Origin: Armatimonadota bacterium | Lineage (GTDB): Bacteria; Armatimonadota; UBA5829 | Length of the DNA stretch: 44,505 nucleotides | Assembly: GCA_026392045.1 (NCBI GenBank) | Contig: JAPLCU010000029.1 | Span: 1 to 44,505, forward strand | Direction of reading: 5' to 3' | Shown here: in pieces, positions 11,364 through 17,996 of the stretch | Position numbering within the stretch: the first letter of the stretch is position 1 | Layout: the number at the start of each line of letters is the position of its first letter | Program-made: the position numbers and the translations under genes | Notes under the pieces: generated by a model | Database searches by the model: none | The model's input: only the letters and a program-made list of their open reading frames with translations | Told to the model about the DNA's origin: nothing

Positions 11364-11484
11364 TGTATATAATCGTCCTGGTTCAGAGCGCTATTATCTA
11401 TACTACCATTTTTTTGTACTGTTTACAGCCCCAATCCATAAGGGTAAACGAGGCTTGGCAAAATACATTTGGAGGTGGATTGTG

Positions 11485-11883
11485 ATGACACGCGACGAAG
11501 TCTACAAGGACATGGAAGAGCAATTTGGGATGGCGCCAAGCTGGATAAAGAGCATACCGGACGAATATCTGGCCAAAGAATGGCATTTGATGAAGATGAT
11601 GCAATTGGAAGAGAAAGCTATTCCAAATAAATACAAGCAACTCATAGGGGTTGCGGCGGCAGCTACGGCCAAATGTCCGTATTGCGCATTCTTCCACGCA
11701 GAGGCTGCAAGGCTCAATGGAGCAACGGATGAAGAAATACAAGAAGCCATTCACTTTGCTAAGATGAGCGCCGGATGGAGCGCTTATTTAGTTGGAATGC
11801 AGACTGATATTGAGCAGTTCAAGAAAGAGACCCACGCGATGTTCGCATACGCAAAAGAAAAACATCAACAGAAAGCTGCATGA
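11485..11883 (+). CDS. Carboxymuconolactone decarboxylase / AhpD-like protein
   Basis: This 132-residue protein belongs to the all-helical CMD/AhpD family. The redox motif CPYCAFFH (C-x-x-C followed by His) lies after KYKQLIGVAAAATAK and is followed by AARLNGATDEEIQEAI, the standard AhpD core arrangement. Members with CxxC act as alkylhydroperoxidase reductases or related thiol redox proteins. No peroxiredoxin gene is adjacent, so the partner is unknown. A strong ribosome binding site, GGAGGTGG at 11471-11478, fixes the start at ATG 11485; the frame is open further upstream but without a comparable site. A hairpin terminator follows. Confidence 0.87.
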   Translation: MTRDEVYKDMEEQFGMAPSWIKSIPDEYLAKEWHLMKMMQLEEKAIPNKYKQLIGVAAAATAKCPYCAFFHAEAARLNGATDEEIQEAIHFAKMSAGWSAYLVGMQTDIEQFKKETHAMFAYAKEKHQQKAA

Positions 11884-11903
11884 AGCGTGTGATAATGTCT
11901 TTG

Positions 11904-11935
11904 ATGCGGGGCGGGAAATACTTCCGGCCCCGCAT
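11904..11935. terminator. Hairpin terminator between convergent genes
   Basis: ATGCGGGGC (11904-11912) pairs perfectly with GCCCCGCAT (11927-11935), and TGTTAATT follows. It lies between the convergent AhpD-like and HAD genes and could serve both, although the T tract is weak. Confidence 0.6.
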
Positions 11936-11941
11936 TGTTAA

Positions 11942-12586
11942 TTACCAATTAAGCGCTTCGTCTGGGGCTGCGGCGAGGTCTGCGGCGATCCAATCCGCCG
12001 CAGCGAGGTCAACGGGCGTAAAGCTGGTTGTTACGGCCAGGCAGCGCATTCCCGCGGCCTTGGAGGCTTGCACGCCGTTTATTGCGTCCTCCACCACTAG
12101 GCATTGTTCCGGCTTAATGCCCAGTTTTTCGGCAGCTTTGAGAAATCCCTCAGGATTTGGCTTCTTTTTGGTCACATCAGACCCGCTGACGATGGCGTCG
12201 AATGTTTCCAGGGGGATGCCGATGCCTTTGAGGTTGATATCTATCTTGATCTGATCCGCGCTGGATGCAACCGCCAGTTTCAGCCCTTTTGCGCGAGCTT
12301 TTGCGATAAACTCATGCGCGCCATTCAGCGGTTCGATCTTGCCGTCTACCACATCCGCATAGATTTCGTAGGTGCGGGCTTTATCGCGTACGGGGTCTAG
12401 TGGGAAACCGTATTTTTCGGCAACTCCGCCAATGAATCTGTCTTCGCCGGCGCCAACGAAGGGTTTGAAATCCTCTGGCTGCACTATGATGCCATGCTCG
12501 GCGAACATGCGCATCGCCGCCTCGCGGATGAGAGGTTCGGAGTCCAGCAGGACGCCGTCCATATCGAAAATTACTGCTTTTATCAT
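11942..12586 (-). CDS. HAD-superfamily phosphatase / phosphomutase (subfamily IA, PGMB-like)
   Basis: The protein has 214 residues with the full haloacid dehalogenase set: motif I DMDGVLLDSEPL (nucleophile Asp and acid/base Asp), motif II VASSAD, motif III Lys in SGSDVTKKKPNPEGF, and motif IV VVEDAINGVQASKAAGM. The cap helices between motif I and motif II (EHGIIVQPEDFKPFVGAGED) are of the beta-phosphoglucomutase/phosphoglycolate type. Substrates in this group range from sugar phosphates to phosphoglycolate, so the exact reaction is open. ATG 12586 is preferred because AAGGATGG lies eight bases upstream; the frame extends 13 codons further without a site. It is convergent with the AhpD-like gene. 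Confidence 0.88.
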   Translation of the reverse strand: MIKAVIFDMDGVLLDSEPLIREAAMRMFAEHGIIVQPEDFKPFVGAGEDRFIGGVAEKYGFPLDPVRDKARTYEIYADVVDGKIEPLNGAHEFIAKARAKGLKLAVASSADQIKIDINLKGIGIPLETFDAIVSGSDVTKKKPNPEGFLKAAEKLGIKPEQCLVVEDAINGVQASKAAGMRCLAVTTSFTPVDLAAADWIAADLAAAPDEALNW

Positions 12587-12687
12587 TGAAACCATCCTTA
12601 GTGAGAAGTCAAGAGTCGGCTTCACAGATTATAACATGCCAGGCGGGGCGTTGTGTTATAATAATAGAAAACTGAGAGTGTAAAGCA

Positions 12688-12912
12688 ATGCCGATTTACG
12701 AGTTTATTTGCAGACTGTGTGAACAGCAATTTGAGATATTAACTAGCGTGAGTAAAGCTTCCGAGGCTGAGTGTCCCAAGTGTGGATCGAAGGAATTGAA
12801 GCGGCTGATGTCTATGTTTGCCGTGAAGATCAGCGGCGGGAGTTCGCATTCGGATTGCGCCGGGTGTTCGGCGGACCATTGCGGAACCTCCGCTTGCGGG
12901 TGTGCGCATTAG
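12688..12912 (+). CDS. FmdB-family zinc-ribbon protein
   Basis: This 74-residue protein starts MPIYEFICRLCEQQFE, the hallmark of FmdB-type putative regulatory proteins. The zinc knuckle uses CRLC and, about 20 residues on, CPKC. A second Cys-rich tail (CAGCSADHC then CGCAH) is common in these proteins and may bind another metal. The family is widespread and was first linked to formamide/amide metabolism, but its role is not established. TATAAT at 12657-12662, about 25 bp upstream, may be its -10 element. It precedes the pseudopilin gene by 34 bp, possibly on one transcript. Confidence 0.9.
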   Translation: MPIYEFICRLCEQQFEILTSVSKASEAECPKCGSKELKRLMSMFAVKISGGSSHSDCAGCSADHCGTSACGCAH

Positions 12913-12946
12913 ATACTTTGCAGGAAAAAACTGAGGCTAAGATTTG

Positions 12947-13588
12947 ATGAAAAGAAATGGTTTTTCGTTGATTGAATTGCTGGTTGTAATAGGAATTATT
13001 GCCATCCTGGCGGCAATACTTTTCCCGATGCTTTCAAGAGCCCAGGCTGCCGGTAAGCGTGTAACTTGCATGAACAATCTGATGCAGATGGGCAAGGGAA
13101 TGAGGATGTATCTTCAAGATTGGCCGACTATGCCGTCGTGGGCTGGTGTTATTACGTATGGCAGCGGACAAAGTTGGACCGAGCAATTGATGAAATATAC
13201 CGGAAAATCAAAGAACATGCTGATTTGCCCGATGATTGGAAAGTTTCCGAATGGCTCATTTGCGCCAACGTATGTAATGAACTGGCAGATAACCAGCGCT
13301 GGCGGGTCAAGGCTGGATACAGTGCCTCGACCATCCAAAGTTATTGCGATATATGAGCTTACAAGACGGCCATATACAAATTCTACCGCTGAGTACAACA
13401 TGTATTTTGATGATTGGGATAAGACAAATGAGCCGCAGAGTGATACTGACGTAGTCACCGACACCCACAACTGGTGGTGGTTCAGAACTCCCGGTCCACA
13501 CAATGGCGCCCTTAGCATATTATTATTAGATGCTCATGTGAAATGTATTGAAAACAGGGATCCTATGATGAAGCTGAATCCAATGTAA
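12947..13588 (+). CDS. Prepilin-type (pseudopilin) protein with H-X9-D(G/A) tail
   Basis: The protein has 213 residues. The N-terminus KRNGFSLIELLVVIGIIAIL is a type III (prepilin) signal: cleavage after Gly by a prepilin peptidase and methylation of Phe, then a hydrophobic helix that assembles into a pilus or type II secretion pseudopilus. The C-terminus contains H-N-G then LLLDAHVK, a variant of the H-X9-DG motif found on pseudopilins of Planctomycetota, Verrucomicrobiota and Armatimonadota, here with Ala in place of Gly. Such proteins usually occur in many copies and do not need adjacent assembly genes; none is seen here. I use ATG 12947 rather than the TTG just before it. A terminator-like hairpin follows. 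Confidence 0.9.
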   Translation: MKRNGFSLIELLVVIGIIAILAAILFPMLSRAQAAGKRVTCMNNLMQMGKGMRMYLQDWPTMPSWAGVITYGSGQSWTEQLMKYTGKSKNMLICPMIGKFPNGSFAPTYVMNWQITSAGGSRLDTVPRPSKVIAIYELTRRPYTNSTAEYNMYFDDWDKTNEPQSDTDVVTDTHNWWWFRTPGPHNGALSILLLDAHVKCIENRDPMMKLNPM

Positions 13589-13620
13589 GTTATATTTCCA
13601 GCAAATAGATAAGCAGTGTT

Positions 13621-13658
13621 ATTGAGCGGAGAATGACAATTTCTCGCTCAATTCTCTT
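13621..13658 (+). terminator. Intrinsic terminator after the pseudopilin gene
   Basis: ATTGAGCG (13621-13628) pairs with CGCTCAAT (13645-13652), and TCTCTTT follows. The position just after the pseudopilin stop fits a rho-independent terminator. Confidence 0.6.
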
Positions 13659-13738
13659 TGCAATTGACAATACCGCACTCTACAACATACCATGTAAGGG
13701 TAAAATTACCCAGGCTGAGCTTGAAAGGTTCGATTTAG

Positions 13739-15709
13739 ATGCCGAAAAGCGCTTACTATATTACAACACCCATATACTACGTGAATGATGTTCCGCATAT
13801 TGGCAATGCCTATACTACTATTATTGCCGATGCTGTGGCGCGCTATCACAGGCTCAAGGGCGAGAACACGTTCTTTCTTACAGGTACGGACGAGAACGCG
13901 ATCAAGGTCGCGGCCGCCGCTAAGGATAGGGGAATGGAGCCCAAGGCGTTTGCTGACCAGCTCGCGGAGCAGTTCAGAGAGGTCTGGAAAACCCTAGATA
14001 TCCAATACGATGGTTTTATCCGCACAACCGAGCCAAGGCATATAAAGGTGGTCGAGGCTATTTTTTCTCGATTGCTTGAGCAGGGCGACATCTACAAGGG
14101 CAATTATGAAGGCTGGTATTGCGTTCCATGCGAGACTTTCTTTGCCGAAGGTGAGCTTGAATGCGGGAAGTGTTCTTCGTGTGGGCGTGAGGTCGAGTGG
14201 GTAGCCGAAGAGAATTATTATTTCAGATTATCGGCATTTAGCGAAAGGCTTTTGGCGCATATCGAAGCCAATCCTGGTTTTTTGCAGCCGGAGTTCCGCA
14301 AGAATGAGGTAGTGAACTTCATCAAGCAGGGCCTGCGCGACGTGTCTATTACGCGCAAAAATCAGGGGTGGGGTATTCCCGTTCCGGGTGATCCTGGCAA
14401 AGTGATTTATGTCTGGTTCGATGCGCTCATCAACTATATCAGCGCCATCGGCTATCTGGCCGATGATGAGAAGTTCAATTCTCTATGGCCTGCTGATTTG
14501 CAGCTTATGGGTAAGGATATTTTTGTGCGGTTCCATTGCACATTCTGGCCAGCTATGCTGATGGGGCTTGGCTTGGAGCTGCCGAAGGTTTTCTTTGGGC
14601 ATGGGTTCTGGACGCTTGATGGTGAAAAGATTTCCAAATCCAAGGGTAATGCCATTTCTCCGGCAGAGCTTGCGGGTGATCTGGCTGAGGAATCGGGCGC
14701 GCGGCTTGATATTGCGCTGGATGCGGTGAGATATTTCGTTGCGAGGGAAGTTTCGTTCGGCCTTGACGGCGATTTCTCGATGAAGTCGTTCAGAAATAGA
14801 TTTAACTCTGACTTGGCGAACGATCTCGGAAATCTGCTGAACCGCACCTTGAGCATGCTCAATAAGTATTTCGACGGTGTAATTCCCGATCCAAAGCATT
14901 TTTCCGGCGGGTTGGCGCCCGTGATTGCCGGCGCGTCCAACACGGCTGCTGAGGCGTTCGATAAGCTGGAGTTTACCAAGGGACTAGAGGCCATTTGGAG
15001 CATTATCAGCGCCGGTAATAAGTTTGTTAACGACATGAAGCCCTGGGACCTTGAAAAAGAGGGCAAGACCGACGAGTTGGCTGGTGTGTTATACTCCGCG
15101 CTCGAAGTTGCAAGGGCGGCGGCGATTATGGTTTCGCCGTTTATGCCTGCAACTGCGATGGAAATCGCGCGGCAGTTGGGTATTAAAGACCAGTTCGCAT
15201 CGCTCAAATGGGCGAATGTGAATGATGAGAAGCCGTTTGCAGTTGGAACAAAGACTCAGGGGCCGGACCCGATTTTCCCGAGGCTTGGATCGAAGAAGAA
15301 AGAGGACAAACCAAAAGTGGAGCAAATACCGGAAGAGGTCTCGAAGGCCGTTGAAGCTCAAGAAGCGCCGAAGCCTGCTGATGAGCTGATTTCTTACGAT
15401 TATTTCAGCAAGATGAAGCTGAAAGTGGCCGAAGTGATTGCTGCCGAGCGAATCGAGAAAGCCGATAAGCTTTTGAAGCTGAAAATCAGCCTCGGTGATG
15501 AGGAGCGCGAGATAGTGGCGGGAGTGGCCGAATCTTACGCGCCCGAAGAGCTTGTCGGCAGAAAAATAGTAATTATAGCGAATCTGCAACCTGCAAAGAT
15601 CAGGGGCGTTATCAGTAATGGAATGCTTCTCGCCGCCGAAATCGACGGCAAGGCAATCCTCCTCCAGCCGGAGAACAGCGATGTGCCTGCGGGAACGAAG
15701 GTCAAATAA
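13739..15709 (+). CDS. metG: Methionyl-tRNA synthetase
   Basis: This 656-residue class I synthetase charges tRNA-Met. The HIGH-type motif is PHIGNAY (residues 19-25) and the KMSKS loop reads KISKSKGN (297-304). A zinc knuckle domain is built on CVPC (128-131) and CSSC (145-148), with an additional Cys at 142. The helical anticodon-binding domain follows (about 350-500). A linker rich in Lys, Glu and Pro leads to a C-terminal OB-fold tRNA-binding domain (KMKLKVAEVIAAERIEKADK to the end), as in homodimeric bacterial enzymes of this length. The stop codon is part of the first unit of a heptad array, so the repeats reach into the 3' end. The upstream site is weak (AAAGG). Confidence 0.97.
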   Translation: MPKSAYYITTPIYYVNDVPHIGNAYTTIIADAVARYHRLKGENTFFLTGTDENAIKVAAAAKDRGMEPKAFADQLAEQFREVWKTLDIQYDGFIRTTEPRHIKVVEAIFSRLLEQGDIYKGNYEGWYCVPCETFFAEGELECGKCSSCGREVEWVAEENYYFRLSAFSERLLAHIEANPGFLQPEFRKNEVVNFIKQGLRDVSITRKNQGWGIPVPGDPGKVIYVWFDALINYISAIGYLADDEKFNSLWPADLQLMGKDIFVRFHCTFWPAMLMGLGLELPKVFFGHGFWTLDGEKISKSKGNAISPAELAGDLAEESGARLDIALDAVRYFVAREVSFGLDGDFSMKSFRNRFNSDLANDLGNLLNRTLSMLNKYFDGVIPDPKHFSGGLAPVIAGASNTAAEAFDKLEFTKGLEAIWSIISAGNKFVNDMKPWDLEKEGKTDELAGVLYSALEVARAAAIMVSPFMPATAMEIARQLGIKDQFASLKWANVNDEKPFAVGTKTQGPDPIFPRLGSKKKEDKPKVEQIPEEVSKAVEAQEAPKPADELISYDYFSKMKLKVAEVIAAERIEKADKLLKLKISLGDEEREIVAGVAESYAPEELVGRKIVIIANLQPAKIRGVISNGMLLAAEIDGKAILLQPENSDVPAGTKVK

Positions 15710-15870
15710 GTTCTAAGTTATAAGTTTTAAGTTTTAAGTTGGGGAGAGGCTCAGTTCTGAATTATGAATTATGAATTATGAATGGGGGAAGGCTTTGCGG
15801 GCGAGATTGCAAATCTGCCCGGGAGCTGTTTTTGAGCTGATTGCTGAAAGCTGACTGCTGAAAGCTAGGA
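15706..15870. repeat. Three heptanucleotide arrays between metG and the Lrp-like gene
   Basis: Array 1 (15706-15740) has five copies of (A/C/T)TAAGTT, the first overlapping the metG stop codon. Array 2 (15759-15786) has three copies of GAATTAT and a diverged fourth. Array 3 (15836-15870) reads GCTGATT, GCTGAAA, GCTGACT, GCTGAAA and GCTAGGA; its last unit supplies the Shine-Dalgarno sequence of the next gene. Between arrays 2 and 3 lies an imperfect hairpin, CGGGCGAGATT facing AATCTGCCCG. Confidence 0.8.
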
Positions 15871-15877
15871 GATTCTC

Positions 15878-16363
15878 ATGGACAAACAACAGATATTAAA
15901 GATTTTGGAGCGTGATGCGCGCACCTCGCCCAAGCAGATAGCCGTTATGCTTGGCGAGGAGGAAGAGAACGTCGCGGCGGCCATCGCGCAGATGGAGAAA
16001 AACGGCGTTATACGGCATTATAAAACGATTATAGATTGGGAGAAGGCAGGCAAAGAGCAGGTCTTCGTATTCATAGATGTAAGGGTCAGCCCATCGCGCG
16101 GCGTCGGTTTTGATGATGTCGCTGAGCGGATTTACAGATATCCTGAGGTCCATTCGGTGTATCTTGTCTCCGGTGATTACGATCTGAGAGTGGTTATCGA
16201 AGGCAAGAATATGAAGGATGTGGCGTTTTTTGTGGCAGAGAAACTTTCCACGCTGGAAGGCGTCCTTTCCACGAAATCGAGCTTCTTGCTTAAGAAGTAT
16301 AAGTCCGATGGGGATATGTTTGTTGATGTCGCTGCTGAAGAACGGCTGGCCATAACTCCTTAA
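15878..16363 (+). CDS. Lrp/AsnC-family transcriptional regulator
   Basis: This 161-residue feast/famine regulator has an N-terminal winged helix-turn-helix (about 1-50, MDKQQILKILERDARTSPKQ, recognition helix near EENVAAAIAQMEKNGV) and a C-terminal ligand-binding RAM/AsnC domain (about 65-145, with DVAERIYRYPEVHSVYLVSGDYDL, in which V-S-G-x-Y-D-L is the conserved effector loop). Members form octamers that respond to amino acids. The adjacent downstream aminotransferase gene suggests that it controls that gene and senses its substrate or product; this arrangement is common for Lrp-type regulators and is inferred here. AGGAG at 15867-15871 fixes the start. Confidence 0.93.
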   Translation: MDKQQILKILERDARTSPKQIAVMLGEEEENVAAAIAQMEKNGVIRHYKTIIDWEKAGKEQVFVFIDVRVSPSRGVGFDDVAERIYRYPEVHSVYLVSGDYDLRVVIEGKNMKDVAFFVAEKLSTLEGVLSTKSSFLLKKYKSDGDMFVDVAAEERLAITP

Positions 16364-16430
16364 AGAAAACATCAGTTGCTGGATTCAGTTATCAGCCGGC
16401 AACTGATAATTATAATTCTGGCTGATAACT

Positions 16431-16523
16431 GGTAAGAGCTCACTCTTGCGGTTTTGTCATTCCGAACTTGATTCGGAATCTAAGCCTTAACGGTCACAGA
16501 TCCTGAATCGAGTTCAGGATGAC
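16431..16523. repeat. Dispersed palindromic intergenic element
   Basis: Two hairpins sit side by side: ATTCCGAAC / GATTCGGAAT (16459-16479) and ATCCTGAA / TTCAGGAT (16500-16520), enclosed by GTCAT and ATGAC ends. Directly upstream, GGTAAGAGCTCACTCTTG (16431-16448) occurs as its exact reverse complement at 33582-33599. This looks like a REP/BIME-type element between the regulator and aminotransferase genes. Confidence 0.7.
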
Positions 16524-16583
16524 AGCCAATTGTTACCAAGTCTGAGCTATCCCGATAACTGAGAAAAGGCAGCGGCAGGTCTT

Positions 16584-17744
16584 ATGAAACCAATTTCAGA
16601 TGTGGTGCAGACCACGCCTCCGTCCGGAATACGGAAGTTTTTTGATATAGTATCTCAAATGCAGGATGTTATCTCGCTGGGTGTTGGCGAGCCGGATTTC
16701 GACACCCCATGGCGAATAAGCGAATCATGCATTTTCTCGCTTGAGCGGGGCAGAACGCATTATACCTCGAATTTCGGAACCCCCGAGCTTCGCAAGGCGA
16801 TCTCCGACTATTGGCAGGAGCGCGAGGGGTTGGAGTATAACTGGGAAAACCAGATTCTGATTACCGTGGGCGTGAGCGAGGCCATGGATATAGCCATGCG
16901 CGCCATTCTGAACCCCGGCGATGAGATCATCTGCCCGGAACCGTGCTATGTCTCCTACAAACCGTGCATAACGTTTGCAGGCGGCGTTGCGGTGGCGATT
17001 CCATCCTACATGGAAGACGAATTCAGGGTCACGCCTGATCTCATCAGAGCTGCAATTACCAAGAAGACAAAGGCGATTCTTATCAGTTATCCCTGCAACC
17101 CCACCGGCGCGACCGCAAATCGCGAGATGCTCCAGGAGATAGTGGATATCGCCAAAGAGCACGACCTCTGGATTATTTCAGACGAGATTTATGACCGCAT
17201 GACCTATGACGGAAAGCATATCTGCATCCCGACATTGACCGGCGCTTATGACCGCACGATCTTTATGAACGGCTTTTCCAAGGCTTACGCAATGACCGGC
17301 TGGCGCATCGGCTATGCTTGCGGCAGCGCTGAAGTGATCGAGGCGATGATGAAAATTCATCAGTATACAATTCTCTGCGCGCCGATTATGGGCCAGGTGG
17401 CTGCTGTCGAAGCGATGAAGAACGGCTATGCGGACAGCGAGGCTATGATTGAAGAATACGGCCGCCGCAGACGCGTGATCGTGAAAGGTCTCAACCACGC
17501 CGGTCTGAAGTGCGTTATGCCGGGCGGAGCGTTCTACGCATTTCCGTCGGTTAAAGACACGGGGCTCACATGCGATGAGTTCAGCGAGCGGCTCCTCTAC
17601 GAAGAAAAAGTGGCCGTTGTGCCGGGAAATGCATTTGGTGAGTGTGGAGAAGGCCATATCCGCTGTTCGTACGCGACTTCTATAGAGAAGATAGAAATAG
17701 CGATGGAGCGTATTGCGCGATTTATCAGTAAGCTTAAAGTGTAG
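16584..17744 (+). CDS. Pyridoxal-phosphate aminotransferase, class I/II (aspartate/alanine aminotransferase-like)
   Basis: This 386-residue cytoplasmic fold-type I aminotransferase has SLGVGEPDFDTP at the N-terminus, SYPCNPTGA (Asn172 contacts the cofactor), DEIYDRMTYDG (Asp200, Tyr203), the Schiff-base Lys233 in NGFSKAYAMTGWRIGY, and PGGAFYAFPSV and HIRCSYATSIEKIEIAMERI near the end, where the Arg binds the substrate carboxylate. The I-gamma class includes aspartate, alanine and aromatic aminotransferases, so the amino acid specificity is open. The Lrp-like gene lies 220 bp upstream on the same strand, with a palindromic element between, and probably regulates it. GCAGGT just upstream gives a modest ribosome binding site. 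Confidence 0.92.
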   Translation: MKPISDVVQTTPPSGIRKFFDIVSQMQDVISLGVGEPDFDTPWRISESCIFSLERGRTHYTSNFGTPELRKAISDYWQEREGLEYNWENQILITVGVSEAMDIAMRAILNPGDEIICPEPCYVSYKPCITFAGGVAVAIPSYMEDEFRVTPDLIRAAITKKTKAILISYPCNPTGATANREMLQEIVDIAKEHDLWIISDEIYDRMTYDGKHICIPTLTGAYDRTIFMNGFSKAYAMTGWRIGYACGSAEVIEAMMKIHQYTILCAPIMGQVAAVEAMKNGYADSEAMIEEYGRRRRVIVKGLNHAGLKCVMPGGAFYAFPSVKDTGLTCDEFSERLLYEEKVAVVPGNAFGECGEGHIRCSYATSIEKIEIAMERIARFISKLKV

Positions 17745-17748
17745 AAGT

Positions 17749-17963
17749 CTTATGAGGTGGCGTCCCGAAAGCTTTCGGGACGATCATAACTTAACTATGC
17801 TACTATGCTTTGGTGTTTCGGGATTTGAGTGGAGCGTTTGCGGAACGGAAATCCCGAAACAAACTGCGTAACGATCAACCCTTATGAGGTGGCGTCCGGG
17901 AACAGATTTCCCGGACGATCATAAATCAACTATGCTTCGGGACTGTTTTTCGTCCCGAAGCAT
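17749..17963. repeat. Tandem copies of a long hairpin element with diverged stems
   Basis: Two copies share the frame CTTATGAGGTGGCGTCC, stem, GGACGATCATAA and CAACTATGC/TAACTATGC. Copy 1 (from about 17750) has a perfect 22-bp palindrome at 17761-17782. Copy 2 (from 17881) has the stem CGTCCGGGAA / TTCCCGGACG around CAGAT at 17893-17917. Two more inverted repeats are present: GTTTCGGGATTT with AAATCCCGAAAC (17815-17826 and 17849-17860), and ATGCTTCGGGAC with GTCCCGAAGCAT (17932-17943 and 17952-17963). Confidence 0.8.
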
Positions 17964-17996
17964 CGGCTGACCGCTCTTATTCCAGGAAGGACGCTT

